A DNA stretch of 64,000 bases, taken from positions 36,054-100,053 of the forward strand of contig CACKBL010000008.1 of the NCBI GenBank assembly GCA_902598305.1, given 5' to 3'. The notes under the pieces were generated by a model. That model worked only from the letters and a program-made list of their open reading frames with translations, did no database searches and was not told the DNA's origin. Made by a program: the position numbers and the translations under genes. Positions 8,322 through 16,471 of the stretch are shown here, one piece after another (within the stretch, counting starts at the first letter, position 1; every line of letters begins with the position of its first letter). This DNA comes from an uncultured Bacteroidota bacterium. Lineage in GTDB: Bacteria > Bacteroidota > Bacteroidia > Flavobacteriales > Flavobacteriaceae.

Positions 8322-10768
8322 TGTCATTTTACATTGACGTTCTCTTACCGTTTCCATTAAAAAACTTTTACACCTATAGAATTAGTAAAGAGGAATTTAA
8401 ATTTATAAAAAGTGGATTTAGAGTTTTGGTTCCATTTGGAGGTAAGAGAGTATTCACTGGTATTATAATTGATAAACATAAAAATATCCCTGATAGCTAT
8501 GAACCGAAAGAAATTTTCGCATTTCAAGATGATTTACCTGTAGTAGATGAAAATCAAATATTGTTTTGGAAATGGATAAGTAATTATTACCAATGTTCTA
8601 TGGGTCAAGTTTTAAAGGCCTCCATGCCAAGTAGTTTTTTACTTACAAGTGAAACTTTGTTAGAAAAGAATTTGAGTAAAAAGGTAGATTACAGAAAAAT
8701 CTCTGATGAAGAGATTTTAATTCTTGATGCACTTGATTTAAAAAAAATTAAAATTGATGAAGTGAGGCTTATTTTGAATAAAAAAAATATTTTCTCAATA
8801 GTGAATAACCTCATTCAAAAAGGCTATGTGAATTCTATACAATCTGTAAGGGAAAGATATAAACCAAAACTTGTAAAATATGTAAAACTAGATAAAAGGT
8901 ATAGTAAATCAAAAAACAAAAATAGTTACAATTTAGAGTTTAAAAAATCACCAAGAAAAAGAAAGATAATTCAATATATTTTAGAAAATTATTCAGAAAG
9001 TGAATGGATAAAATATACTTTATTAAAGCAGAAATGTAAATTAAACAGTTCAATTTTAAAAAAAATGATAGTTCAAAATATTTTATCAGAAAAAATAGTG
9101 CATGAAGACAGATTTAAAGTCAAATTCAGTGAGACTAACAAGTTGTTAAAGTTATCCAAGCCTCAACTTTTGGCTAAAGAAAAAATTTTGAAAATATGGA
9201 ATCAGAATTCTATTGTTTTATTTGAAGGAGTTACATCATCTGGTAAGACTGAAGTATATTCACATTTGATAAATAGATTTTTAAAAAAGGGGTTTCAAAT
9301 TTTATTTATGATGCCAGAAATATCATTAACTATTCAAATGGTTAGTAGGTTAAAAAAGATTTTTGGTAAATATTTGTCAGTTTATCACTCAAAATTTTCT
9401 AATGAGGAAAGATTTGAGGTATGGAATAATGTTATTAAAAACAAAGAAAAGGCAAGGATTATTGTGGGTGCTAGGTCCTCTATATTTTTACCTTTTCAAA
9501 ATCTAAAATTAGTTGTTGTAGATGAGGAGCACGATTCTTCTTTTAAACAGGAGAATCCTTCGCCAAGATATAATGCGAGGGACTCCGCAATCAAATTATC
9601 CAAAATACATAACGCAAAATTGATTTTGGGTTCTGCTACACCTTCATTGGAGTCTAAATTTAATGCTTTTAATAAAAAATATGGTCACGTAAAACTTACG
9701 GAAAAATATGGAGCATCAGCCCCACCTGAAATAAAGTGTATAGACATGAAAATCTATTATAAAGCAAATAAAATGAAAGGTTTACTTACACCTGAGCTTT
9801 ATAATGCGATACAGGAGAAATTATTATTAGGTCAACAAATATTATTATTTCAAAATAGAAGGGGATATGCCCCTATTATCGAGTGTGTAACTTGTGGACA
9901 TATTCCTGTATGCCGTAATTGTGATGTATCTCTAACTTTTCACCAATTCACTAATTCTTTAAAATGTCATTATTGTGGGTTTAGTGAAAAGAATCAAAAA
10001 AAATGTCTAAAGTGTAATAGTGATAAAATTGATATGAAAGGTTACGGTACTCAACAAATCGAAGAACAAATTAAATCATTTTTTCCTAGTGCTAAAGTGG
10101 ATAGAATGGATTGGGATACTACAAGAGGAAAATATTCAGTTGACAAAATTTTTGAAAAATTCGAAAATCATCAAATTGATATTCTAATAGGAACACAGAT
10201 GGTTACCAAGGGTTTGGATTTTAAAAATATTGGATTAGTTGGAGTTATAAATGCAGATAACATTCTGTTTTTTCCTAATTTTAGAGCAAATGAGAAAGCT
10301 TTTCAGATTTTAACTCAAGTTGCTGGAAGAGCTGGGAGGTCGAAAATAAAGGGTTCAGTTCTAATACAAACATTTTCATCAAATAATAAAATTTTTGACC
10401 TTATAAAAAAACAAAACCATGATGGTTTCTATAAAAAAGAAATTGTAGAAAGAAATCAATTTAATTACCCTCCATATTACCGGCTAATTAAAATTTCTAT
10501 CAAATCTAGAGACATAGAGACTCTCATAAAAGCTAGTAATTGGCTTTTTCAGTCACTAAGTAATGGATTCACTTATCCAATTTATGGGCCATCTGATCCC
10601 CATGTGTCAAGAATAAAAAATGAATTTATTAAACAAATCTTAATCAAATATCCAAATACTAATGTTAGAAATAAAATTAAAAGACATTTAATGAAATCAA
10701 TTGAATCTTTTGAATCAATAGCAAAATTTAGGGTTATTAAACTCAATATAGATATTGATCCAAATTAA
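8321..10768 (+). CDS. priA: Primosomal replication restart helicase PriA
   Basis: PriA recognises stalled forks and reloads the replicative helicase. The 815-residue product has the N-terminal 3'-end-binding domain (residues 1-100), a winged-helix region, then a superfamily 2 helicase core with Walker A GVTSSGKTE near 302 and DEEH box (VVDEEHDSSFKQ) near 400. Eight cysteines in CxxC pairs between about 521 and 565 form the two zinc sites. Motifs GTQMVTKGLDF and QVAGRAGR follow. Length is normal for Bacteroidota. It overlaps the upstream YihY-type gene by one base. Confidence 0.97.
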   Translation: MSFYIDVLLPFPLKNFYTYRISKEEFKFIKSGFRVLVPFGGKRVFTGIIIDKHKNIPDSYEPKEIFAFQDDLPVVDENQILFWKWISNYYQCSMGQVLKASMPSSFLLTSETLLEKNLSKKVDYRKISDEEILILDALDLKKIKIDEVRLILNKKNIFSIVNNLIQKGYVNSIQSVRERYKPKLVKYVKLDKRYSKSKNKNSYNLEFKKSPRKRKIIQYILENYSESEWIKYTLLKQKCKLNSSILKKMIVQNILSEKIVHEDRFKVKFSETNKLLKLSKPQLLAKEKILKIWNQNSIVLFEGVTSSGKTEVYSHLINRFLKKGFQILFMMPEISLTIQMVSRLKKIFGKYLSVYHSKFSNEERFEVWNNVIKNKEKARIIVGARSSIFLPFQNLKLVVVDEEHDSSFKQENPSPRYNARDSAIKLSKIHNAKLILGSATPSLESKFNAFNKKYGHVKLTEKYGASAPPEIKCIDMKIYYKANKMKGLLTPELYNAIQEKLLLGQQILLFQNRRGYAPIIECVTCGHIPVCRNCDVSLTFHQFTNSLKCHYCGFSEKNQKKCLKCNSDKIDMKGYGTQQIEEQIKSFFPSAKVDRMDWDTTRGKYSVDKIFEKFENHQIDILIGTQMVTKGLDFKNIGLVGVINADNILFFPNFRANEKAFQILTQVAGRAGRSKIKGSVLIQTFSSNNKIFDLIKKQNHDGFYKKEIVERNQFNYPPYYRLIKISIKSRDIETLIKASNWLFQSLSNGFTYPIYGPSDPHVSRIKNEFIKQILIKYPNTNVRNKIKRHLMKSIESFESIAKFRVIKLNIDIDPN

Positions 10769-10802
10769 TTTTTATTTTTCTTTGCCATAAAAGAGATATT
10801 AT

Positions 10803-10834
10803 TTTGCCTAATCATTGAATTTAACTTATTTTTG
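10803..10834 (+). promoter_or_regulatory. Promoter of the rpsF-rpsR-rplI operon
   Basis: A complete Bacteroidota-type promoter: TTTG at 10803-10806, a 20-base spacer, and TATTTTTG (matching TAnnTTTG) at 10827-10834. Transcription would start near 10840, leaving about 12 bases before the rpsF ATG at 10853. This excludes the longer reading from TTG at 10832, which lies inside the -7 element. Confidence 0.75.
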
Positions 10835-10852
10835 CAGACCAAAAGTAAATTT

Positions 10853-11197
10853 ATGAATCAATATGAAGCTGTTTTCATATTAAATCCCGTTTTATCTGAA
10901 GAACAGATAAAGGAAGCAGTAAAAAAATTCGAGTCGTTCCTCAACGATAAAGGAGCGAAGTTTGTCAACAAGGAAAATTGGGGATTAAAGAAACTCGCTT
11001 ATCCCATTCAAAACAAAAAAAGTGGTTTTTACAATTTATTTGAATTTACTGTAGATCCTAGTGTTATAGACTCTCTTGAAGTTGAATTTCGTAGAGACGA
11101 GAGAGTTATGCGTTATCTCACGGTAAAACTTGACAAATTTGCCATCGAATGGGCTAAAAAAAGAGTAAAAAAGTTAAAGTCTAAAACAAAATCCTAG
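10853..11197 (+). CDS. rpsF: 30S ribosomal protein S6
   Basis: S6 binds the central domain of 16S rRNA together with S18. The 114-residue product starts [12 protein letters not shown], the normal S6 N-terminus, and contains the conserved [19 protein letters not shown] and [12 protein letters not shown] regions. A longer frame from TTG at 10832 was rejected because the promoter -7 element covers it. A short basic tail follows. It is first in a three-gene ribosomal operon, two bases before rpsR. No ssb lies between rpsF and rpsR, as is usual in Bacteroidota. Confidence 0.97.
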   Translation: MNQYEAVFILNPVLSEEQIKEAVKKFESFLNDKGAKFVNKENWGLKKLAYPIQNKKSGFYNLFEFTVDPSVIDSLEVEFRRDERVMRYLTVKLDKFAIEWAKKRVKKLKSKTKS

Positions 11198-11199
11198 AT

Positions 11200-11496
11200 A
11201 TGTCAACAATTGATGAACAAAACAAAGGTCGTAAGGAAGGTGAGATAAGATATTTGACTCCTTTAAACATCTCCACAACAACCAAGAAAAAATATTGTAG
11301 ATTCAAAAGATCTGGAATAAAATATATTGACTATAAAGATCCAGACTTCTTAATTAATTTCGTTAACGAACAAGGAAAATTGTTACCGAGGCGCTTGACA
11401 GGAACTTCTTTAAAATATCAAAGAAAAGTTTCAAAGGCAATTAAAAGAGCTAGACACATAGCAATAATGCCTTATGTTGGGGATATGTTAAAATAG
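11200..11496 (+). CDS. rpsR: 30S ribosomal protein S18
   Basis: The 98-residue product has the S18 core: [22 protein letters not shown], then [18 protein letters not shown], then [17 protein letters not shown]18 packs beside S6 on the 30S platform. The N-terminal extension of about 25 residues is common in this phylum. Two bases separate it from rpsF and five from rplI. Confidence 0.97.
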   Translation: MSTIDEQNKGRKEGEIRYLTPLNISTTTKKKYCRFKRSGIKYIDYKDPDFLINFVNEQGKLLPRRLTGTSLKYQRKVSKAIKRARHIAIMPYVGDMLK

Positions 11497-11501
11497 TTTA
11501 T

Positions 11502-11972
11502 ATGGAGTTAATACTAAAAGAGGATATCGATAATTTAGGTTTTAAGGACGAGATAGTGATTGTAAAAAATGGTTTCGGAAGAAACTATTTAATCCCTTCA
11601 GGCAAAGCTGTTCTAGCAACAGATTCTGCAAAAAAAATACTTGCAGAAAATTTGAAACAGCAATCCAAAAAAAATCAAAAGTTGGTTAAAGAAGCTCAAA
11701 AACTAGCTGACTCAATCTTAAAAATTGATTTAAAAATACCTGCAAAAGTTGGCGAAGGAGATAAGCTTTTTGGTTCTATAACCTCTAAAGATTTGTCAGA
11801 TGGTTTATCGAAAAAAGGAATGGATTTAAATAAAAAATATATTATAATTCCTGGAAGAAATATTAAACGCCTGGGTTCCTATCAGGCAACATTAAGATTA
11901 CACAAAGATGTTGTTGTAAAATATCCTTTTGAAATTACAGCTGAAGCGAAAAAAAAGGAGAAATCAAAATAA
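11502..11972 (+). CDS. rplI: 50S ribosomal protein L9
   Basis: The 156-residue product begins MELILKEDIDNLGFKDEIVIVKNGFGRNYLIP (region named, residues 1-32), the typical L9 N-domain bound to 23S rRNA. A central charged helix (about 45-75) links to the C-terminal domain with GEGDKLFGSIT. The C-terminus has a basic EAKKKEKSK tail. It is the last gene of the rpsF operon. Confidence 0.97.
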   Translation: MELILKEDIDNLGFKDEIVIVKNGFGRNYLIPSGKAVLATDSAKKILAENLKQQSKKNQKLVKEAQKLADSILKIDLKIPAKVGEGDKLFGSITSKDLSDGLSKKGMDLNKKYIIIPGRNIKRLGSYQATLRLHKDVVVKYPFEITAEAKKKEKSK

Positions 11973-12006
11973 ATAACTTTTTTATCTACATAAATATTCC
12001 ATTTAA

Positions 12007-12020
12007 ATGCTTTAAAGCAT
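12007..12020. repeat. 14-base perfect palindrome between rplI and hisS
   Basis: ATGCTTTAAAGCAT is its own reverse complement. It lies 35 bases after rplI and 32 before hisS. With no loop and no T-run it is a poor terminator; an operator is possible, but nothing else supports it. Confidence 0.35.
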
Positions 12021-12051
12021 ACTAAAATTTGCATATTTGTATGTTATAATA

Positions 12052-13434
12052 ATGAAGCCATCTATTCCAAAAGGTACTAGAGATTTTACTCCATATGAGG
12101 TTTATTTGAGAAATTTTGTAAAAGAAAAGATCAAATTGAACTTTGAATTGTTCGGGTTTGAACCTATTGAAACCCCTTCTTTTGAAAAGATTGAGGTTAT
12201 AGGGGGTGAATATGGAAATGATGGAGAACAACTGATTTTCAAAATATTATCTAATGGTAAGAAACTATCAAAGGCAGATTTAGACTCATTTAATAATCAA
12301 AATTATTCTAAGTTTGCCAATTCAATATCTGAAAAGGCACTACGGTATGATTTAACAGTTCCATTTTCCAGGTATGTTGTTCAGCACCAAAATGAACTAA
12401 CTTTTCCTTTTAAAAGGTATCAGGTTCAAACAGTCTGGAGAGCTGATAGACCACAATACGGAAGATTTCAAGAATTTTTGCAATGCGATGCCGATATAAT
12501 TGGAAGTAATTCGTTATGGCAAGAAATTGAACTTTGTCTGCTTTATGATAAAATAATCAAGGATTTAGGCTTGAAGGGAGTATCACTTAGAATAAACAAT
12601 AGAAAAATATTGTACGGTTTTTCAAAACTTCTTGGCTTTGAAAACAGATTTAATGATTTTACAATCATTCTTGACAAACTGGACAAGATAAAATTTGAGG
12701 GTGTAGAAAAGGAATTGATAAAGCAGAATTTTGCCAAAGATAAAATTCAAAAAATTAAAGAATTTATCTTGTTGGAAGGAACAAACAAATTTAAATTAGA
12801 AAGAATTAAAAAGGCATTTGAAGATTCTAAAATAAGTCTAGAAGGTCTTAACGAACAAAATTTCATTATTGATAATTTAGACGAAATCGGAGGTCTTGAA
12901 TCAATAGATTTAAAATTTGATTTATCACTTGCAAGGGGACTCAGTTATTATACAGGTACAATATTTGAATTAATTCTCCCAAATTTTCCCGATATAGGCT
13001 CTATAGGGGGTGGTGGTAGATACGATAATTTAACAGCAAAATTTGGTGGAAAAGACCTCAGCGGTGTTGGAATTTCTCTTGGATTTGAAAGGGTTTTGAT
13101 GGCCTTACATAAATTCAAATTATTTCCAAAAGGTTTAAACAATCGCGTGCAAGTTTTAATTGCTAATTTTGGATTTAAGACCTCGTTGATATGCAATTCA
13201 ATTTTAAAAAAGTTAAGAGCCAAAGGGGTTAATTCAGAGTTTTATCCCGATGATTCCAAATTAAAAAAACAATTGTCATATGCAAACAGTAAAAAGATTG
13301 AATATGTTCTCTTGTTGGGTGATGAGGAACTTAAAAATGAGGAGTTTTTTCTAAAAAATATGAATGAAGGAACCCAAGTTTGTTTTAAAATTTCCCAACT
13401 TGAATCTGTGGTTCTGTCAAGATTGAAAAAATAA
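12052..13434 (+). CDS. hisS: Histidyl-tRNA synthetase
   Basis: This class II synthetase charges tRNA-His. From the ATG at 12052 the product has 460 residues and begins MKPSIPKGTRDFTPYEV, the family N-terminus; a TTG at 12037 would add five residues and is unlikely. Motif 2 is RYQVQTVWRADRPQYGRFQEF, the histidine A region includes ARGLSYYTGTIFE, and motif 3 is GVGISLGFERVLMAL. The anticodon-binding domain fills the last 90 residues. The stop codon at 13432-13434 abuts the stop codon of convergent trxB with no spacer. Confidence 0.97.
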   Translation: MKPSIPKGTRDFTPYEVYLRNFVKEKIKLNFELFGFEPIETPSFEKIEVIGGEYGNDGEQLIFKILSNGKKLSKADLDSFNNQNYSKFANSISEKALRYDLTVPFSRYVVQHQNELTFPFKRYQVQTVWRADRPQYGRFQEFLQCDADIIGSNSLWQEIELCLLYDKIIKDLGLKGVSLRINNRKILYGFSKLLGFENRFNDFTIILDKLDKIKFEGVEKELIKQNFAKDKIQKIKEFILLEGTNKFKLERIKKAFEDSKISLEGLNEQNFIIDNLDEIGGLESIDLKFDLSLARGLSYYTGTIFELILPNFPDIGSIGGGGRYDNLTAKFGGKDLSGVGISLGFERVLMALHKFKLFPKGLNNRVQVLIANFGFKTSLICNSILKKLRAKGVNSEFYPDDSKLKKQLSYANSKKIEYVLLLGDEELKNEEFFLKNMNEGTQVCFKISQLESVVLSRLKK

Positions 13435-14367
13435 TTAAAGAGATCCGATGTATCTTTCTGCATCAAGAGCTGCCATACATCCCGTTCCTGCAGCAGTAAC
13501 TGCTTGCCTGTATTCGTTATCCTGAACATCCCCTGAGGCAAATACTCCAGGTTTATTTGTTTTTGTTGATTTACCCTTTGTTAATATGTATCCAAGGTCA
13601 TCCATTTCAAGTTGTCCTTGAAAAATTTCTGTATTTGGCTTATGGCCAATTGCTATGAAAAGTCCAGAAACAATTATTTTACTTTTTATTTTTGTTTTAT
13701 TGCTTATAACTTCAACAGCTTCAACCACCTTATCACCTAATACTTCCGAAATTTCAGTTTCATACATAATTTCAATATTTTTTGTTTTATTGACTCTATG
13801 TTGCATCGCTTTAGAAGCTCTCATTTCATTTCTCCTTATAATCATTGTCACCTTAGAACAAATATTTGCTAAGTAAGTAGCTTCTTCAGCAGCTGTGTCA
13901 CCCCCACCTACAATTGCAACCTCCTGATTTTTATAAAAAAAACCATCACAAACTGCACAAGCAGACACACCACCACCTATTAACCTTTTTTCACTTGCTA
14001 GACCAAGATACTTGGCACTCGCACCAGTAGATATAATTATTGTTTTTGCATGTAGAATTTTATTTTCGTCAATTGTTACAGTATGCATTTTGCCTTTTTC
14101 TGAATTTAATTCTACTCGGGTAACATGGCCTAATCTTACGTCTGTACCAAACCTTTCAGCTTGTTTTTGTAATTCCTGCATCATAATTGGTCCTTCAATT
14201 CCGTCTGGGTACCCTGGAAAGTTGTCCACGTCGGTTGTTGTGGTTAATTGGCCTCCTGGTTCCATACCTGTATATACTACAGGATTTAAATCTGCCCTAG
14301 CTGCATAAATTGCTGCCGTATAGCCTGCCGGTCCACTTCCAATAATCAAGCATTTAACGTTCTCCAT
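13435..14367 (-). CDS. trxB: Thioredoxin reductase (NADPH)
   Basis: This FAD enzyme passes electrons from NADPH to thioredoxin. The 310-residue product has the N-terminal FAD-binding GSGPAGYTAAIYAARA, a second nucleotide-binding GGGDTAAEEA, and the redox-active CAVC at about residues 135-138, where E. coli has CATC. The C-terminal FASGDVQD and AVTAAGTGCMAALDAERY motifs are intact. It lies tail-to-tail with hisS with zero spacing. Confidence 0.97.
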   Translation of the reverse strand: MENVKCLIIGSGPAGYTAAIYAARADLNPVVYTGMEPGGQLTTTTDVDNFPGYPDGIEGPIMMQELQKQAERFGTDVRLGHVTRVELNSEKGKMHTVTIDENKILHAKTIIISTGASAKYLGLASEKRLIGGGVSACAVCDGFFYKNQEVAIVGGGDTAAEEATYLANICSKVTMIIRRNEMRASKAMQHRVNKTKNIEIMYETEISEVLGDKVVEAVEVISNKTKIKSKIIVSGLFIAIGHKPNTEIFQGQLEMDDLGYILTKGKSTKTNKPGVFASGDVQDNEYRQAVTAAGTGCMAALDAERYIGSL

Positions 14368-14538
14368 TTTAAAAATGTATTTAAAACAAACCTAAAAAAA
14401 ATAGTTTTTATTAACGAAATTTCGTCATTGATTTTAAACCTAGTTATTAACTTATTTTAGGATATTGTTAATATCAAATTATTAGTTAGAGGGTAAAAAA
14501 TATAATCAGTTATAAAGTCAATTTGTAACTTGTATAAA

Positions 14539-15780
14539 ATGGTAAAGACAATTTTCAATTTTCCAAATAAATATTCCTTTCTAGATGATTTATTAGCAGG
14601 TATAACTATAGGTATTGTAACAATTCCTCAGGCAATGGCATTTGCTATACTAGCAGGAATCCCTCCAATTTATGGTTTATATGGTTCATTTATACCACTA
14701 TTAATTTATGGCTTTCTTTCAAGTTCCAATTATTTAAATGTTGGACCTGTCGCGATAGTATCAATTTTTATTTTCGATATACTCTCGAAAAATGTTCAAC
14801 CTTTCACAACTGAGTATATAAATGATCTTATTATTCTTGGAATGATGGTTGGTGCATTTCAAATTATATTTGGAGTTTTTAAACTTGGAAAGTTTTTAAG
14901 ATATATACCGATATCTATAATTTCAGGATTTATTCAAGGAGCAGCTATTGTAATAATTACATCTCAGCTTACAACCGCATTTGGAATTGAATTCCCAGTT
15001 GAGGGACTAAAAAAGATACCATATTTATTTACTCACTTAAACGAGTTAAAAATTAATACTACAGTTTTGTTTTTAATTTCACTTATTTTTCTATTTCTTT
15101 TTGCAAAATTTTTTCCAAGATTTCCAACCTCCATTTCTCTTGTATTAGTTACGGGAATTTTATCCTATTTATTAGACTTTGAAAAATATGGTTTATTATT
15201 AATTGGAGAAGTTCCAAGGGGCCTACCTGAATTTATTTTTCCGACTGTCAATATTGAAGCAATAGGTTATCTCCCTGGTGCATTCGCCATTGCAGTTATT
15301 GCTTCAATTGGCAGCTCAATTATGGCTTTAAAATTGGAACTTAAGCAGTCAAAAAAAATTAATTTAAATCGTGAATATATTTCTTTGGGGCTTGCTAAAT
15401 TTTTAAGTGCTTTTTTTGGCTCAATGGTTTCAGCGGGTAGTTTCAACAGGACAATTCTTGCCTATAAAATTGGTGGGAAAACGCAAATTACAAGTATAGT
15501 GTCATCTCTTATTATTTTGTTTACAATTTTATTTTTAACCCAAGTTGTTTATTATTTTCCTCAATCTGTAATAGCATCACTTATAATTTATTCTGTGTAT
15601 TTTCTTTTTGACTTTAATCTTATGTTTAAATTATGGAGAGAAGACAAAATTGAATTATCATACATATTTATAACGATGTTAGCTACCTTATTTATCGGTT
15701 TTATAGAAGGTATACTTTTAGGAGTTTTTGTAAAATTTTTTGGAGATTATATTTTTAAGAAAAAAATCAATTTGTCCTAA
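14539..15780 (+). CDS. SulP-family anion transporter without STAS domain
   Basis: The 413-residue product, counted from ATG 14539, is hydrophobic with ten or more membrane segments. SulP motifs include AGITIGIVTIPQAMAFAILAGIPPIYGLYGSFIPLLIYG (residues about 17-56) and the phrase FGSMVSAGSFNRT near residue 300. SulP proteins carry sulfate, bicarbonate or other anions. Most are 550-600 residues with a cytoplasmic STAS domain; here the protein stops after the last membrane helix (GDYIFKKK), and no STAS gene follows. The 3' end overlaps the convergent lipoprotein gene by 14 bases. A TTG three codons upstream is an alternative start. Confidence 0.88.
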   Translation: MVKTIFNFPNKYSFLDDLLAGITIGIVTIPQAMAFAILAGIPPIYGLYGSFIPLLIYGFLSSSNYLNVGPVAIVSIFIFDILSKNVQPFTTEYINDLIILGMMVGAFQIIFGVFKLGKFLRYIPISIISGFIQGAAIVIITSQLTTAFGIEFPVEGLKKIPYLFTHLNELKINTTVLFLISLIFLFLFAKFFPRFPTSISLVLVTGILSYLLDFEKYGLLLIGEVPRGLPEFIFPTVNIEAIGYLPGAFAIAVIASIGSSIMALKLELKQSKKINLNREYISLGLAKFLSAFFGSMVSAGSFNRTILAYKIGGKTQITSIVSSLIILFTILFLTQVVYYFPQSVIASLIIYSVYFLFDFNLMFKLWREDKIELSYIFITMLATLFIGFIEGILLGVFVKFFGDYIFKKKINLS

Positions 15781-16471
15781 AAGAATATACTCCTGAATCA
15801 CTTTCATTTCCCTCTAAATCTTTGGCAACGACTTTCCAATAATAAACAAAACCTGCCTCAACTTCTGCTTCTAGGATGGTAGTTTCACTTTCGTGATTAA
15901 GAGTTTTAATTAGGGTTGATCCATCTACTTTGTCAAGATATATTTCGTAAGAAGAAAGGTCATTATCAACATCACTGCAATTCCATTGAAGAGGTATTAA
16001 GTTATTTATTGGAGTAACGGTAGATCCAGATATAGGATATGTAAGTTCTGGAGGGAATGGAGCATAATTGTCAATTGCTGGACCAGAAAGATAGAATTTC
16101 CAAGTTTCACTCTCAGATGGAGCGGTACCCTTTGGCCCATATGCTCTGACCTTCCACGAATATGGTTCACCATGGTTTAAAGTCGCTGTGACCTCAGGAT
16201 TATCCGATGAGAATTGTTGGAGCTGATCAGTGGAAAGGTTAGTAACAAACAGCCTATATGAATTTGTATCTCTGGTTAACGACCATCTAAATGTGACTGA
16301 ACTTTGGTTATCATTAATTACGGTCGTATCTAAGCAAGGTGTATTATTTTCAGGATAAACAAGACTAGGTATTCCAGGTTTTCCAGTATTTTCTATATCA
16401 TCTTTGGAACAACTAAAGAATAGCAGCAAAGATAAAATTTGTATTATATGTTTATTTTTTAGAATTCTCAT
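15767..16471 (-). CDS. Lipoprotein with two fibronectin type III-like domains
   Basis: The 234-residue product has a lipoprotein signal peptide with lipobox LFFSC (Cys about residue 21). Two FN3-like beta-sandwiches follow (about 32-130 and 138-234). Both show paired-strand motifs such as VTFRWSLTRDTNSYRLFV, PYSWKVRAYG and YYWKVVAKDLEGNES. The ATG overlaps the stop of the 4930-residue secreted protein by one base (TAATG on the minus strand), so translation is probably coupled. It may anchor or assist the giant protein at the cell surface; that is inference from position. Confidence 0.85.
   Translation of the reverse strand: MRILKNKHIIQILSLLLFFSCSKDDIENTGKPGIPSLVYPENNTPCLDTTVINDNQSSVTFRWSLTRDTNSYRLFVTNLSTDQLQQFSSDNPEVTATLNHGEPYSWKVRAYGPKGTAPSESETWKFYLSGPAIDNYAPFPPELTYPISGSTVTPINNLIPLQWNCSDVDNDLSSYEIYLDKVDGSTLIKTLNHESETTILEAEVEAGFVYYWKVVAKDLEGNESDSGVYSFRTN

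Noticed and set aside
10832..10852. TTG 10832 as the rpsF start
   Set aside because: It lies inside the -7 promoter element, and the family N-terminus begins at ATG 10853.
12007..12020. Palindrome after rplI as a terminator
   Set aside because: It has no loop or following T-run, so it would not act as an intrinsic terminator.
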